Assembly: GCA_900469625.1 (NCBI GenBank)
Contig: UBXV01000050.1
Location: 1-64,000 of the forward strand
Reading direction: 5' to 3'
Source: Hyphomicrobiales bacterium
Lineage (GTDB): Bacteria > Pseudomonadota > Alphaproteobacteria > Rhizobiales > Rhizobiaceae
Length of the DNA: 64,000 bases
In this document: piece after piece, positions 26,884 to 37,631 of the stretch
How positions within the stretch are numbered: position 1 is the stretch's first letter
Layout: each line of letters starts with the position of its first letter
The notes under the pieces: generated by a model
Told to the model about the DNA's origin: nothing
The model's input: only the letters and a program-made list of their open reading frames with translations
The model's database searches: none
Program-made: the position numbers and the translations under genes

Positions 26884-27738
26884 ATGTCGACACTTCCCGA
26901 TCGCCGTCTGAATGCCTACCGAGCCGACCTCGCAGAAAGCCGCCTTCGCGGCGTTGTCGAAGCCGAACGTTATGTGGAGGGCAGCGTCGCCCGGGTGTCC
27001 GTGCCGGTGACGCCGCTGCGCGCAAAGCCCGATCTGGCATGCGGAACCGACACGGAACTGCTGCTCGGCGAGAGCGTGCATGTGCTCGATACCAATGAGA
27101 GCTGGTGCTGGGTCAAGGCCGATCTCGACGGCTATGTCGGCTATCTGCCGGAATATTGCCTCGCGCCCGTCATCAAGAGCCCGACCCATATCGTCTCGGC
27201 GCCGCGCACCTTCGTCTATTCCGGTCACGACCTGCGTCTTCCGACCGTCTATCCGTTGTCGATGGGCAGCCGCCTGACTGTCGTCGACGAACGCGAAACC
27301 CGAGGCACGCGCTATTTCCTGCTCGATGGTGGCCAGGCGGTAGTCGCCGACCACTGCATCGAGGTCGGCAGCGTCCTGGCGGGTGATTATGTTTCGGTCG
27401 CTGCCCGCTTCGTCGAAACGCCCTATCTCTGGGGCGGCCGCTCCGGCTTCGGCATCGATTGCTCCGGCCTCGTGCAGCTGTCGATGATGATGGTCGGCCA
27501 GCACGCTCCGCGCGATTCCGACATGCAGGCCGCGGGCCTGGGTACGCCGATCTCCCGCGAGGCGCTGAAGCGCGGCGACCTCGTCTTCTGGAAGGGCCAC
27601 GTTGCGTTGATGGAAGACGACGAAACGCTGATCCATGCGAATGGCCACACGATGACGGTTGCGCGCGAAGGCCTTGAAGCCTCGATCGAGCGCATCGGCT
27701 GGCTCTATGACCAGCCGACGGGCTATCGCAGGCCCTGA
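26884..27738 (+). CDS. SH3-NlpC/P60 cell-wall peptidase
   Basis: A 284-aa protein with two bacterial SH3-like segments (about residues 35-155) and a C-terminal NlpC/P60 domain. Catalytic residues are clear: Cys193 in GIDCSGLVQ, His239 in WKGHVALM and His251 in LIHANG. Enzymes of this class cleave gamma-D-Glu-diaminoacid bonds in peptidoglycan peptides. No signal peptide is visible, which favours recycling of imported muropeptides in the cytoplasm or a non-classical location. It is cotranscribed with the MarR gene. Confidence 0.88.
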   Translation: MSTLPDRRLNAYRADLAESRLRGVVEAERYVEGSVARVSVPVTPLRAKPDLACGTDTELLLGESVHVLDTNESWCWVKADLDGYVGYLPEYCLAPVIKSPTHIVSAPRTFVYSGHDLRLPTVYPLSMGSRLTVVDERETRGTRYFLLDGGQAVVADHCIEVGSVLAGDYVSVAARFVETPYLWGGRSGFGIDCSGLVQLSMMMVGQHAPRDSDMQAAGLGTPISREALKRGDLVFWKGHVALMEDDETLIHANGHTMTVAREGLEASIERIGWLYDQPTGYRRP

Positions 27739-27750
27739 TCGCCCTGCGCT

Positions 27751-28707
27751 TCAGTAGCCGGCTAATTTATCGACGACGTGCTGCAACGGCTGGCCCGATT
27801 CCAGCCGGGCAATCTGCTGTTCGACGTGAGCAAACAGCGCCTTGACGTCCGAGGACGCGGCGACATGCGGCGTCACATAAACATTCGGCATCTGCCAGAA
27901 ACGGCTGTCGGGCGAAAGCGGCTCCTCCTCGAAGACATCGAGGGAGGCCGCGCCGAGAATACCGGTATCGAGGCACGTCAAGATATCGGCTTCGACCTGG
28001 CTGCCACCGCGGCCGCCATTGATGAAGACCGGCGCACCCAGAGGGCCGTTTCGGCGCAGCCTGGCGAAAAGCCCGGCATTGAAGATCCCCCGGGTCTCCG
28101 GCGTCAACGGCAACAGGCCGACCAGAAAATCGGTACGCGCGAGGAAAGTGTCGAGTTCGTCGCCGCCATAGGTCTCGATGCCGTCGACGGCCTTCTTGCC
28201 GCGCGACCAGCCGATGACCTTGAAGCCCATGGCCGAGAGCTTGCGGGCCGCATCCTGGCCGAGAACGCCCATGCCCATGATACCGACGGTAACGTCGGCC
28301 GCTTCCGGCTGGGACAGATCGCGCCACTGGCGCTTGGCCGCGAGCGCCTCGTAGGTCCGGTGCTGGCGCAGGTGCATCAGGCATTGCATCACCACCCACT
28401 CGCTCATGCGCGTCGTCAGGCTGCGATCGACGAAACGCACGAGCGGCACGTCCGGCAATCCCGGCAGCGTCAGCACATGGTCGACGCCGGCGCCGCCGGA
28501 GAACACCACTTTGAGATCGGGCGCCCTGTCGAAGAGATCGGGTGCCGATTTCCACACCACCGCATAGTCGATGCCGGAGAGGTCGCGACTGTCATGGATG
28601 GCGTCGGCCCGATTGATCACGTCGCGGTCGGGAAAGGCGCCTTTCAGCGCAGCCTCCACCTCTTCGGGGATGAACTTCAGATCGACGATGACGGGGCTTT
28701 TCGACAT
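27751..28707 (-). CDS. ghrA: Glyoxylate/hydroxypyruvate reductase A
   Basis: NAD(P)H-dependent D-2-hydroxyacid dehydrogenase, 318 aa, which reduces glyoxylate and hydroxypyruvate. The Rossmann motif is GIMGMGVLGQDAA; catalytic residues are in FINGGRGGSQVE (Arg), DVFEEEPL (Glu) and VTPHVAA (His). The GhrA-type layout (short N-terminal domain, LTLPGLPDVPLVRFVD) supports this subgroup. It lies 10 bp downstream of yejF and may be read with it. Confidence 0.88.
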   Translation of the reverse strand: MSKSPVIVDLKFIPEEVEAALKGAFPDRDVINRADAIHDSRDLSGIDYAVVWKSAPDLFDRAPDLKVVFSGGAGVDHVLTLPGLPDVPLVRFVDRSLTTRMSEWVVMQCLMHLRQHRTYEALAAKRQWRDLSQPEAADVTVGIMGMGVLGQDAARKLSAMGFKVIGWSRGKKAVDGIETYGGDELDTFLARTDFLVGLLPLTPETRGIFNAGLFARLRRNGPLGAPVFINGGRGGSQVEADILTCLDTGILGAASLDVFEEEPLSPDSRFWQMPNVYVTPHVAASSDVKALFAHVEQQIARLESGQPLQHVVDKLAGY

Positions 28708-28717
28708 TGCGAGGACT

Positions 28718-30346
28718 CTACTGGCGAATGGCTGAGAGATTGACGGCTTCGAGGTTGAAGGCGGCGGCCATCAGCGCCTTGGTGTAATCTTCCCGGGGCG
28801 CGTTGAAGATGCGCTCGGCCGGGCCCTGTTCGACCACCTTGCCCATGCGCATCACGATCATCTCGTTGGCCAGCGCCCGCACCACCTTGAGATCGTGGCT
28901 GATGAAGAGATAGGCGAGGTCGTGCTTCTGCTGCAGGTCGCGCAAGAGGTCGACCACCTGGGCCTGCACGCTCATGTCGAGCGCCGATGTCGGCTCGTCC
29001 AGCATCACGAATTTCGGCTTCAGCACCATCGCCCGCGCGATCGCGATGCGCTGGCGCTGGCCGCCGGAGAACTCGTGCGGATAACGCCAGCGGGTGGCGG
29101 GATCGAGCCCGACTTCCTCCAGAGCCGCCGCGACAAGCGCATCGCGGCCGTCATCCGATAGCGCCGGTTCGTGGATCTTCAGCCCTTCGGCGATGATGTC
29201 GGCAACCGACATGCGTGGGCTGAGCGAACCGTAGGGGTCCTGGAACACCACCTGCATCCGGTTTCGCAGCGGCCGCATTTCGCGGAAACTGTAGGCATTG
29301 ATGTCCTTGCCGACGAACGCGATCCGTCCCTTGGACGAGATCAGTCGTGTCAGCGCCAGCCCCAGCGTCGTCTTGCCGGAGCCCGATTCGCCGACGACGC
29401 CGAGCGTCTGGCCGGCGCGCAATTGCAAGTCGATGCCGTCGACCGCCTTCACATGGTCGACCACCTTGCGCAGGAACCCGGCCTTGATCGGAAACCACAC
29501 CTTCACATCGTCCGCTTCCATGACGACCGGCTTGGAGGCGTCGGAAGGTGGCGGGTTGCCCCGTGGCTCGGAGGCGAGCAGATGGCGGGTATAGGCATGT
29601 TGCGGATTGGCGAAGATCTCGGCGGTCGGCCCGGTCTCGACGATCTTGCCCTTGGTCATCACGCAGACGCGGTCGGCGATCTTGCGCACGATGCCGAGGT
29701 CGTGGGTGATGAACAGCATCGACATGCCGTGGTCGTCCTTGAGCGTCTTCAAGAGCTCGAGGATCTGCGCCTGCACGGTGACGTCGAGCGCCGTCGTCGG
29801 CTCGTCGGCAATCAGCAGCTCCGGCCGGTTGGCGAGTGCCATCGCGATCATCACGCGCTGGCGCTGGCCGCCTGAAAGCTCGTGCGGATAGGCGCCGAGC
29901 CGCTTTTCCGGCTCGCGAATGCCGACCTGATTGAGGAGTTCGAGAATGCGCGTGCGGGCGGCAGCACCTTCGAGCCCCTGGTGCAGCTCGAGAATCTCGC
30001 CAATCTGCCGCTCGATCGGGTGCAGCGGGTTGAGCGACGTCATCGGTTCCTGAAAGATCATGGTGATGTCGTTGCCGCGCACATGGCGCAACTCCGCATC
30101 GCTGGCTTTCAGGAGATCCTTGCCGTTGAACCGGATCTCGCCGCTCGGGTGGCTTGCCGAGGGGTAGGGCAGGAGCTTCAGGATGGAGTTGGCGGATACC
30201 GACTTGCCCGAGCCGGACTCACCGACGAGGGCTACCGTCTCGCCGCGTTTGATGTCGAAGGAAATGCCGTCGACCGCCAGCGAGGTGTTGCCACCCTGAT
30301 GAAAGGCGACCGACAGATCGCGCACGGAGAGAATGGGATCGGTCAT
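28718..30346 (-). CDS. yejF: Microcin C/peptide ABC importer, fused ATP-binding subunit YejF
   Basis: Double ABC ATPase (542 aa) that powers the YejABE importer. Domain 1 has Walker [10 protein letters not shown], the signature LSGGQRQRV and Walker [13 protein letters not shown]; domain 2 has [18 protein letters not shown] and [10 protein letters not shown]. Both are intact. The start at 30346 follows the yejE stop by 8 bp; the frame stays open further upstream but there it is antisense-like sequence inside yejE. Confidence 0.92.
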   Translation of the reverse strand: MTDPILSVRDLSVAFHQGGNTSLAVDGISFDIKRGETVALVGESGSGKSVSANSILKLLPYPSASHPSGEIRFNGKDLLKASDAELRHVRGNDITMIFQEPMTSLNPLHPIERQIGEILELHQGLEGAAARTRILELLNQVGIREPEKRLGAYPHELSGGQRQRVMIAMALANRPELLIADEPTTALDVTVQAQILELLKTLKDDHGMSMLFITHDLGIVRKIADRVCVMTKGKIVETGPTAEIFANPQHAYTRHLLASEPRGNPPPSDASKPVVMEADDVKVWFPIKAGFLRKVVDHVKAVDGIDLQLRAGQTLGVVGESGSGKTTLGLALTRLISSKGRIAFVGKDINAYSFREMRPLRNRMQVVFQDPYGSLSPRMSVADIIAEGLKIHEPALSDDGRDALVAAALEEVGLDPATRWRYPHEFSGGQRQRIAIARAMVLKPKFVMLDEPTSALDMSVQAQVVDLLRDLQQKHDLAYLFISHDLKVVRALANEMIVMRMGKVVEQGPAERIFNAPREDYTKALMAAAFNLEAVNLSAIRQ

Positions 30347-30354
30347 CGTCGCGC

Positions 30355-31500
30355 TCACCGGAATGTCTTTCTCGGATCGAAGGCATCGCGGGTCGCTTCG
30401 CCGACGAAGATCAGCAGCGACAACATGATCGACATGACGCAGAAGGCCGTCAGCCCGAGCCAGGGTGCCTGCAGGTTGGATTTGCCCTGCGCGATCATTT
30501 CGCCGAGAGACGGCGAGCCGGGCGGCATGCCGAAGCCCAGGAAGTCGAGCGAGGTCAACGTGGTGATCGAACCGGACAGGATGAACGGCAGGAAGGTCAG
30601 CGTCGCGACCATCGCGTTCGGCAAGAGGTGACGATACATGATCGTGCCGTTGCCGACGCCGAGCGCGCGCGCCGCATTCACATATTCGAAGTTTCGCGCC
30701 CGCAGGAACTCGGCGCGCACCACGCCGACGAAACCCACCCAGGAAAACAGGAGCATGATGCCGAGCAGGATGAAGAAGCCGGGCGGCAGGATCGCGGCGA
30801 TGATGAGCAGGATGTAGAGCACGGGCATCGACGACCATATCTCGATGAAGCGCTGCATCAGAAGGTCGGTCCAGCCGCCGAAATAGCCCTGAACGGCGCC
30901 TGCCGTCACGCCGATCACGGCCGAGGCGATTGTGAGAATCAGGCCGAAAAGCACCGAAATGCGAAAGCCGTAGATCATGCGCGCGGTGACGTCACGCGCC
31001 TGGTCGTCGGTGCCGAGCCAGTTGAGGTTGCCGGCGATGCAGTTGCGGTCGGCCGACCCTTCCGGATAGGCGGAGCAGCGCTCGTCCTTGCTCATCAGCC
31101 AGAAGGGCTTGGTCGGCGCCGAATGCGGAATATTCGAGTTGACAGTCTGGTAGGAGTAGCGGATCGGCGGCCAGACCATCCAGCCGTTGGCCTCGATCTC
31201 GTCGCGGATGAAATCCGAGCGGAAGTCGGTCTCGGCCAGGAAGCCGCCGAACTTTTCTTCCGGATAATCCACCACCGCAGGAAACAGAATCTCGCCCTTG
31301 TAGGAGGCGATGATCGGCCGGTCGTTGGCGATGAACTCTGCAAAGAGACTGAGCACGAACAGCAGAAGGAACAGCCAGAGCGACCAGTAGCCGCGCCGGT
31401 TCGCCTTGAAATTCTGCCAGCGCCGTTTGTTGACCGGCGAAAGCCAGCCGCGCGGCGGGGCCGCAGTCTGCGTGGGGGCAGTGGTGACGATGCTCATCAC
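30355..31500 (-). CDS. yejE: Peptide ABC importer permease YejE
   Basis: DppC-type inner-membrane permease, 381 aa, with an N-terminal cytoplasmic tail, a first helix ([20 protein letters not shown]), a long periplasmic loop and a C-terminal block of five helices. The coupling segment is [20 protein letters not shown]. It overlaps yejB by 4 bp. The long loop (about residues 60-165) is typical of YejE. Confidence 0.92.
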   Translation of the reverse strand: MMSIVTTAPTQTAAPPRGWLSPVNKRRWQNFKANRRGYWSLWLFLLLFVLSLFAEFIANDRPIIASYKGEILFPAVVDYPEEKFGGFLAETDFRSDFIRDEIEANGWMVWPPIRYSYQTVNSNIPHSAPTKPFWLMSKDERCSAYPEGSADRNCIAGNLNWLGTDDQARDVTARMIYGFRISVLFGLILTIASAVIGVTAGAVQGYFGGWTDLLMQRFIEIWSSMPVLYILLIIAAILPPGFFILLGIMLLFSWVGFVGVVRAEFLRARNFEYVNAARALGVGNGTIMYRHLLPNAMVATLTFLPFILSGSITTLTSLDFLGFGMPPGSPSLGEMIAQGKSNLQAPWLGLTAFCVMSIMLSLLIFVGEATRDAFDPRKTFR

Positions 31501-32579
31501 ACGTCCCTCCGCTCGAAGTCGATGCGCGGATCGACCCAGGTGTAGATCAGGTCGGAGAGCAGGCTGACGAGCAGGCCCATCAGCGAGAAGATGAACAGCG
31601 TCGCAAAGACGATCGGATAGTCGCGCTTGACGACGGAATCATAGCCGAGCCGCCCCAGCCCATCGAGGGAGAAGATGTATTCGATCAACAGTGAACCGGT
31701 GAAGAAGGCCGAGATGAAGGCGCTCGGGAAGCCGGCGATGATGATCAGCATGGCGTTGCGGAAGACGTGACCGTAGAGCACCTGACGGTCCGTCAGCCCC
31801 TTGGCGCGCGCCGTCGTCACATATTGCTTCTTGATCTCGTCGATGAAGGAATTCTTGGTCAGCAGCGTTGTCGTCGCGAAGGCCGAGAGCAGCAGCGTGA
31901 TCAGCGGCAGCGTCATGTGCCAGAAATAGTCGAGGATCTTCTGCCACCAGGGCAGGTCCCAGAAATTGTCCGAAACGATGCCGCGCAGCGGAAACCAGTC
32001 GAGGAACGATCCGCCGGCAAAGACCACGATCAGCAGGATACCGAACAGGAAGCTGGGAACCGCATAGCCGACGATGATGATACCGGATGTCCAGATGTCG
32101 AAGGTCGACCCGTCGGACACCGCCTTCTTGATGCCGAGCGGGATCGAGATGGCGTAGGAGAACAGCAGGATCCAGAGGCCGAGCGAGATCGAGACCGGCA
32201 TCTTCTCCTTGATGAGGTCGATGACCGAGGTGTTGCGGAAGAAGCTCTCCCCGAAATCGAAGCGGATGTAGTTCCACATCATCGTGCCGAAGCGCTCGAG
32301 CGGCGGCTTGTCGAAGCCGAACTGCTTCTCGAGCTTGGCGATGAATTCCGGATCCAGCCCCTGGGCGCCGCGATACTGGCCGCCCTGGTCGCCGCCCGCC
32401 TGCATCAGGTCGCCGCTGCTGCCGCTCAAGCGGTCGGATCCGCCGGCGTTGGTGAGGTCCGAGATCACCTGTTCGACCGGTCCGCCGGGGGCGAACTGGA
32501 TGACGGTAAAGGAAATCGCCATGATGCCGATGATCGTCGGGATCATCAGAAGCAGGCGACGCAGGATATAGGCACCCAT
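31497..32579 (-). CDS. yejB: Peptide ABC importer permease YejB
   Basis: DppB-type permease, 360 aa, with the usual N-terminal [20 protein letters not shown] helix, a periplasmic loop rich in Gly/Ser/Asp, and the EAA-like loop [20 protein letters not shown]. It heterodimerises with YejE. A gap of about 180 bp separates it from yejA; I see no strong hairpin there. Confidence 0.92.
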   Translation of the reverse strand: MGAYILRRLLLMIPTIIGIMAISFTVIQFAPGGPVEQVISDLTNAGGSDRLSGSSGDLMQAGGDQGGQYRGAQGLDPEFIAKLEKQFGFDKPPLERFGTMMWNYIRFDFGESFFRNTSVIDLIKEKMPVSISLGLWILLFSYAISIPLGIKKAVSDGSTFDIWTSGIIIVGYAVPSFLFGILLIVVFAGGSFLDWFPLRGIVSDNFWDLPWWQKILDYFWHMTLPLITLLLSAFATTTLLTKNSFIDEIKKQYVTTARAKGLTDRQVLYGHVFRNAMLIIIAGFPSAFISAFFTGSLLIEYIFSLDGLGRLGYDSVVKRDYPIVFATLFIFSLMGLLVSLLSDLIYTWVDPRIDFERRDV

Positions 32580-32761
32580 CAGGCCAGCCTCTCGATCGAC
32601 GTGTTGCCGGTGGCCCGGACCCGCGAAGCGTCGGCGTGCGCCCTATTGTGTCTCAATCCTCACGTCTCCTGCGGCTGTCGGGCCCAGCTCGGGCCTATAT
32701 TCGATTTCAGTGATTCGTTTTTCTGCATTTGGAATCGAGACGGCTTCCAAGCGCAAGGGCT

Positions 32762-34618
32762 TCATTTGGCCGTGGCGTTTTTCGACCACCAGGCATCCGG
32801 GAAGCCGGTGCCGTAATAGGGCAGCTCCTTCGGGTGGGCGAGGTGGTTCCAATAGGCCACGCGGATGGCTTTTGAATAGAAAAGCGGGACGACGTACTGA
32901 TGAGCAAGAAGGACGCGGTCGAGCGCCCGCGTCGTTGCGATCAGTTCCTCGCGATTGGGCGCGAAGATGATCCTGCGGATCAGCTCGTCGATCGCCGGAT
33001 CGGCAATGCCGGCATAGTTCCTCGATCCCGGCTGGTTGACCGAGCCCGAGCCCCAGTAGTCGATCTGTTCGTTGCCCGGCACCAGCGTCTGGGCCCAGAT
33101 GCCGTAGATCATATCGTAATCGAAGCTTCTGACGCGGTTGGTGTATTGCGAATCGTCGACGGTGCGGATGCGGGCGTCGATGCCGATTTTTTTGGCGCTG
33201 TTGATGAATGGCGTGACGGTGCGCTCGAAGGACGGGTTGGACAGAAGCAGTTCAAACCCGAAGGGTTCGCCGGTCTTGGTATTGACCAGGCGGTTCCCCT
33301 TGAGCTCGTAGCCCGCCTCCTTGAACAGGTCGAGCGCCTTGCGCAGGTTGGTGCGTACCTTCTGCGGATCGCCGTTGATGGGGTTCACGTAGGGCGTGGT
33401 GAAGACCGAGGCCGGCACCTTGTCCTTCAGTTCCTCGAGGATTGCCTTTTCGCGACCCTCGGGAAGCTTGGAGGAGGCAAGCTCGGTGCCCCAGAAATAG
33501 CTGTCGACCCGCTGATAGGCGTTATAGGCGAGATTGCGGTTCAGGTCTTCGAAATCGAAGACATAGTTCAGTGCCTCGCGTACCCGCTGATCCCTGAATT
33601 TCTCGCGGCGCATGTTCGGCACGAAGGCCTGCATGACCCCCGTTGCCCGCAGCGGGTTTTCGATCTCCTCGCGGATCACCCGGCCGTCCTTCATCGCCGG
33701 AAAGTCGTAGGCGGTTGCCCAATGGCTCGCGCTGCTGTCTCGATAGAAATCGACGTTGCCGGCGCGAAATGCTTCGAATTCCACGTTCCTGTCGCTGAAG
33801 AAGGCATAGCTGATCGTGCGGAAATTGTACTGGCCGACATTCACGTTGAGGTCCTTGCCCCAATAGTCGTCCCTGAGTTCGAAGCGGATGGATCCGCCTG
33901 CCTGGAACGAGGCGATCTTGTAGGGGCCGGAGCCCATCACCGGTTCCAGCGTCGTGCGGGAGATATCGCGCTTGTTGCCCTTTTCGTCCTGTCCTTCCCA
34001 CCAGTGTTTCGGGACGATCGAGAGCTGGCCGAGAATGTTCGGCAGTTCGTGGTTGTTCTTCTCGTCGAAGCGGAAGGTAACATCGCGCTCGCCGGTCTTT
34101 TCCGCTGCAACCACGTGGCGGTAATAGTTCGACAGGAGCGCATTGTGCTCCTTCACCATGTTGAGGGAGAAAATGACGTCCTCAGGCGTCACCGGCTTGC
34201 CGTCCGCCCACTTGGCCTCCTCGCGCAGACGAAACGTCGCCGACGAGATGTCGTCGGGATAGGAGACGCCCTCGGCAAGCAGGCCGTAGGACGTGGTGAT
34301 CTCGTCCTCGGCGGATTTCAGCAGCGTATCGAAAACCAGGGACGCAACGCCGGTCGCTGCCTCGCCCTTGGAAAGGATAGGGTTGAAGGTGTCGAACGTG
34401 CCGCTTTCCGACAGCCTGAGCTCGCCGCCTTTCGGTGCATCCGGATTGACGTAATCGAAGCGCGCAAAGCCATCTGCGTATTTGAGCTTGCCGATCGACG
34501 ACGTGCCATGGTGCCAGACGGGCTCTTCTTGCGCATTGGCTGCAGGGGGAAGGAAAAGAAGTGCTGTCAGAAGCGAGGCCGCCAGGCCAGGTTTCACGGT
34601 CCTGCAGAAGTTTGGCAT
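32762..34618 (-). CDS. yejA: Peptide-binding protein YejA
   Basis: Periplasmic solute-binding protein (SBP_bac_5), 618 aa, with a signal peptide cleaved after about residue 29 (AANAQ). The YejA-type N terminus KLKYADGFARFDYVNPDAPK is followed by the family Lys/Thr-rich core and YYRHVV..DERDVTF-like regions. It heads the yejABEF operon. In enterobacteria this system imports microcin C and antimicrobial peptides; in Sinorhizobium it is reported to matter for tolerance of plant NCR peptides (established knowledge, not seen in the sequence). Confidence 0.92.
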   Translation of the reverse strand: MPNFCRTVKPGLAASLLTALLFLPPAANAQEEPVWHHGTSSIGKLKYADGFARFDYVNPDAPKGGELRLSESGTFDTFNPILSKGEAATGVASLVFDTLLKSAEDEITTSYGLLAEGVSYPDDISSATFRLREEAKWADGKPVTPEDVIFSLNMVKEHNALLSNYYRHVVAAEKTGERDVTFRFDEKNNHELPNILGQLSIVPKHWWEGQDEKGNKRDISRTTLEPVMGSGPYKIASFQAGGSIRFELRDDYWGKDLNVNVGQYNFRTISYAFFSDRNVEFEAFRAGNVDFYRDSSASHWATAYDFPAMKDGRVIREEIENPLRATGVMQAFVPNMRREKFRDQRVREALNYVFDFEDLNRNLAYNAYQRVDSYFWGTELASSKLPEGREKAILEELKDKVPASVFTTPYVNPINGDPQKVRTNLRKALDLFKEAGYELKGNRLVNTKTGEPFGFELLLSNPSFERTVTPFINSAKKIGIDARIRTVDDSQYTNRVRSFDYDMIYGIWAQTLVPGNEQIDYWGSGSVNQPGSRNYAGIADPAIDELIRRIIFAPNREELIATTRALDRVLLAHQYVVPLFYSKAIRVAYWNHLAHPKELPYYGTGFPDAWWSKNATAK

Positions 34619-34818
34619 CCAGCCGGTACCCCTTATATTTCAAGGTTCTTTTGCCAGAGAATAGGCGAAATCGGGGCAAATGACAGGCGCCGCCGCAAAT
34701 CAGGCGAAATTTTTGCGTCACATCCCGGTGATTGACAAGGCTGAGGCAACGACCACGGCTTAGGATAGGGGTTCATCGGGTACGGCGCGCCTCGCGTTGG
34801 CCGCGATGTCTGCGGAAC

Positions 34819-35892
34819 ATGAACGGGACGAAATTGATGGTTGCTCCACTTCGACGTTGCGGCTCGGCGCTTCTGGCGCTTTTGCTCGGCACGAGCGTCC
34901 TGATCGCCGATGGCGCAAGGGCCGATGAGACGCCGGCAAAGGCGCTGTTTGGCGCCAAGGCTTTGCCTGCGCAGATGGCGCCGTCGTCCTATGGTTTCTA
35001 TGCCAAGGGCTGCCTTGCCGGCGGGGTGGCGATCCCGACGGATGGCCCGACCTGGCAGGCGATGCGGCTGTCGCGCAATCGGCGCTGGGGTCACCCGCAG
35101 ATGATCGCGCTGATCGAGCAGTTTTCCCGCGATGCCGCCGAAAAGGTCGGCTGGCCCGGGCTTCTGCTCGGCGATATCTCGCAGCCGCGCGGCGGCCCGA
35201 TGGTATCGGGCCACGCCTCCCACCAGATCGGTCTCGATGCCGATATCTGGCTGACGCCGATGCCACAGCGCACGCTGACGGGCCGCGAGCGCGAGGACAT
35301 CTCCGCGACGTCGATGCTGCAGAAGAACAAGTTTCTGACGGTCGATCCCTCGATCTGGACGCCGGCGCATGCGCGGCTGATCATGCTGGCGGCGAGCTAC
35401 CCACAGGTCGAGCGGGTCTTCGTCAATCCGGCGATCAAGAAGAAGCTCTGCGACACCTGGAACGGCGACCGCTCCGCGCTCGGCAAGGTCCGGCCCATCT
35501 ATGGGCACGACTACCATTTCCACATCCGCATCAAATGCCCTGAGGGGTCGACCACCTGCAAGGATCAGGCGGCCGTTCCGGCCGGCGATGGCTGCGACAA
35601 GTCGCTCGCCTGGTGGTTTACCGACGAGCCCTGGGCAAAGCCGAAGAAGAAGCCGGACGAAAAGCCGGTGAAGCCGAAGGTGACAACCATGGCCGATCTG
35701 CCGAAGGCCTGCACACTGGTGCTGAACGGCCCGGCGCCCGCCTCCGAGAGGGACGCTACGTTCGGCATGGCCTATCGCGCCGCCGCGCCGGCACCCGCTG
35801 AGCAGGGTATCGAGCAGGTGATCGGCAACGCGGCGACGGATCTTCCGCCATCGGATGTTCCCGTACCGCTGCCGCGCCCGGCGCTGCAGTAG
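34819..35892 (+). CDS. mepA: Penicillin-insensitive murein endopeptidase (M74)
   Basis: Periplasmic LAS-type zinc peptidase that cuts D-Ala-mDAP cross-links. From 34819 it is 357 aa; an ATG at 34837 is an equally good start. A signal peptide (SALLALLLGTSVLIADGARA) is present. Zinc and catalytic motifs are SGHASHQIGLDADIW (H132 and the Asp) and GHDYHFHIRIKCP (HxH). The C terminus carries a Lys/Pro-rich linker (KPKKKPDEKPVKPK) and a tail beyond the core enzyme, probably for wall or envelope contact. Confidence 0.92.
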   Translation: MNGTKLMVAPLRRCGSALLALLLGTSVLIADGARADETPAKALFGAKALPAQMAPSSYGFYAKGCLAGGVAIPTDGPTWQAMRLSRNRRWGHPQMIALIEQFSRDAAEKVGWPGLLLGDISQPRGGPMVSGHASHQIGLDADIWLTPMPQRTLTGREREDISATSMLQKNKFLTVDPSIWTPAHARLIMLAASYPQVERVFVNPAIKKKLCDTWNGDRSALGKVRPIYGHDYHFHIRIKCPEGSTTCKDQAAVPAGDGCDKSLAWWFTDEPWAKPKKKPDEKPVKPKVTTMADLPKACTLVLNGPAPASERDATFGMAYRAAAPAPAEQGIEQVIGNAATDLPPSDVPVPLPRPALQ

Positions 35893-35941
35893 CCGTCCGG
35901 ACTGGCGCCTTTTCAATCCCGCCACGCTCATGTATACGGCA

Positions 35942-35963
35942 ATCAAATCGATTTAAATTTGAT
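35942..35963. promoter_or_regulatory. AT-rich dyad upstream of mgsA
   Basis: ATCAAAT (35942-35948) and ATTTGAT (35957-35963) form a 7-bp perfect inverted repeat around an 8-bp AT-rich centre, ending 14 bp before mgsA. It is a plausible operator and may overlap the promoter. Confidence 0.4.
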
Positions 35964-35977
35964 GGCGGGGAGATGGC

Positions 35978-36358
35978 ATGGCGGATCGGAAATGCGTGGC
36001 CCTGATCGCGCACGATCAGAAAAAGGACGATCTGGCGGCCTTTGCCAAGGCAAACGAATCGGTCTTTGCGCAGTGGAAGATCGTCGCCACCGGAACGACC
36101 GGGGGCCGCGTTCTCGACGTTTGCCCCGGCCTCGACATCACGCGGCTGAAAAGCGGTCCGCTCGGCGGCGATCAGCAGATCGGCGCGATGATCGCAACCG
36201 GCGATATCGAGCTTTTGATCTTCTTTGTCGATCCGTTGACGGCGATGCCGCACGATGTCGACGTCAAGGCGTTGATGCGGCTTGCGATCGTCTACGATAT
36301 TCCGATGGCGCTCAACCGCGCCACGGCCGAGCAGTTGATCGACTTCAACCACAACTGA
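35978..36358 (+). CDS. mgsA: Methylglyoxal synthase
   Basis: Converts dihydroxyacetone phosphate to methylglyoxal plus phosphate, a bypass that relieves sugar-phosphate stress. The 126-aa chain is compact. Family residues are visible: IAHDQKK (His12, Asp13), the phosphate-binding [20 protein letters not shown], and [18 protein letters not shown] with catalytic Asp/His. It stands next to glucokinase but is separated from it by a palindromic repeat element. Confidence 0.94.
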   Translation: MADRKCVALIAHDQKKDDLAAFAKANESVFAQWKIVATGTTGGRVLDVCPGLDITRLKSGPLGGDQQIGAMIATGDIELLIFFVDPLTAMPHDVDVKALMRLAIVYDIPMALNRATAEQLIDFNHN

Positions 36359-36362
36359 TATT

Positions 36363-36460
36363 GCATAATTCCTGGGATCGGATCCGATCTCAGGAATTAT
36401 GCGGCGGCTTAAGTGCTGCAGCGTCCCTTGCGCGTCATGTTCGACGCGCGGCGCTGCAGC
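36363..36460. repeat. RIME-like intergenic mosaic element (two large palindromes)
   Basis: Palindrome 1 spans 36363-36402: arms GCATAATTCCTG and CAGGAATTATGC enclose GATC/GATC and a central GGATCC, giving a nearly perfect 40-nt hairpin. Palindrome 2 spans 36416-36459: outer arms CTGCAGCG/CGCTGCAG enclose a tight GCGCGTC-ATGTTC-GACGCGC hairpin. Two adjacent large palindromes of about 100 bp in total match the Rhizobium-specific intergenic mosaic elements (RIME) that occur in many copies in Rhizobiaceae. I saw no second copy in this window. Confidence 0.75.
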
Positions 36461-36500
36461 GAATTCGAAACCAACGGCGACGATCAGGATGGACAGTGCG

Positions 36501-37520
36501 ATGCCCGGTGCGAGTGAGAACAGCTTTTCCTTTCCGATTCTGATCGGCGACATTGGCGGCACCAATGCGCGCTTCGCTTTGCTGCTCGATGCCTTCGCCG
36601 AGCCGAAGCAGTTGTCGCCGATCAAGACAGGCGATTTCGAGACCATCGAGGAAGCGCTGCAAAAGAGTATCCTCGACAAGACCTCTGTCCAGCCGCGCTC
36701 GGCGATCCTCGCCGTCGCCGGCCCGATCAAGGGCGACGAGATCCCGTTGACCAATGCCGGCTGGGTGATCCGCCCGAAGGACATGCTGACGAGCCTTGCC
36801 CTTGAGGATGTGCTGATCATCAACGATTTCGAAGCGCAGGCTCTGGCCGTCGCGGCGCCGGCCGCCGAAGATCTGGTGCAGATCGGCGGCGGCAGCGTCC
36901 GCCCGCTGACATCCCGAGTCGTACTCGGTCCGGGCACGGGCCTGGGCGTTGGCGGCCTCGTCTTTGCGCAGCACACCTGGTTTCCGGTGCCGGGCGAGGG
37001 CGGGCATGTCGATATCGGTCCGCGCACCGAGCGCGACTTTCAGATCTGGCCGTTCCTGGAGCCGATCGAAGGGCGCATGGCGGGCGAGCAGATCCTGTGC
37101 GGTCGCGGCATCATGAACCTCTATCGGGCCGTTTGCGCCGCCGATGGGGAGGAGGCCGTGCTGACCGATCCCGCCGAGGTCACCACGAGCGCGCTTGCCG
37201 GCAGCAATCCGACTGCGGCGGAAACGATATCGCTGTTTTCGACCTATCTCGGCCGTGTGGCCGGTGACATGGCGCTGATCTTCATGGCGCGTGGCGGCGT
37301 TTTCCTGGCGGGCGGCATTTCCCAGAAGATCCTGCCGGCGCTGCAGAAGCCGGAGTTCCGTACCGCCTTCGAAGACAAGGCGCCGCATTCCGCGCTGATG
37401 GCGACCATTCCGACCTTTGCAGTCATTCATCCCATGGCGGCCCTGTCCGGTCTGGCGGCATTCGCGCGCACACCGAGAGACTTCGGTGTTGCAACAGAGG
37501 GACGCCGCTGGAGAAGCTGA
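36501..37520 (+). CDS. glk: Glucokinase
   Basis: ATP-dependent glucose phosphorylation in the cytoplasm, bacterial Glk family. The start at 36501 (339 aa, MPGASENSF) fits the family length; ATGs at 36489 and further upstream are open but run towards the repeat element. Motifs: phosphate 1 [14 protein letters not shown], catalytic Asp in [22 protein letters not shown] and the sugar-binding [11 protein letters not shown]. It is followed at 111 bp by an ABC exporter gene. Confidence 0.93.
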   Translation: MPGASENSFSFPILIGDIGGTNARFALLLDAFAEPKQLSPIKTGDFETIEEALQKSILDKTSVQPRSAILAVAGPIKGDEIPLTNAGWVIRPKDMLTSLALEDVLIINDFEAQALAVAAPAAEDLVQIGGGSVRPLTSRVVLGPGTGLGVGGLVFAQHTWFPVPGEGGHVDIGPRTERDFQIWPFLEPIEGRMAGEQILCGRGIMNLYRAVCAADGEEAVLTDPAEVTTSALAGSNPTAAETISLFSTYLGRVAGDMALIFMARGGVFLAGGISQKILPALQKPEFRTAFEDKAPHSALMATIPTFAVIHPMAALSGLAAFARTPRDFGVATEGRRWRS

Positions 37521-37631
37521 AGGCGGCGAAGCGTGCAAAGACTCGCCAAAGCCGCATCAAACCACTATAGAGCCCGGGAAAGGTAGCGTCGACTTCCGAC
37601 GCACCGCACAGGCTCAGGGAAAACAGGCTTT

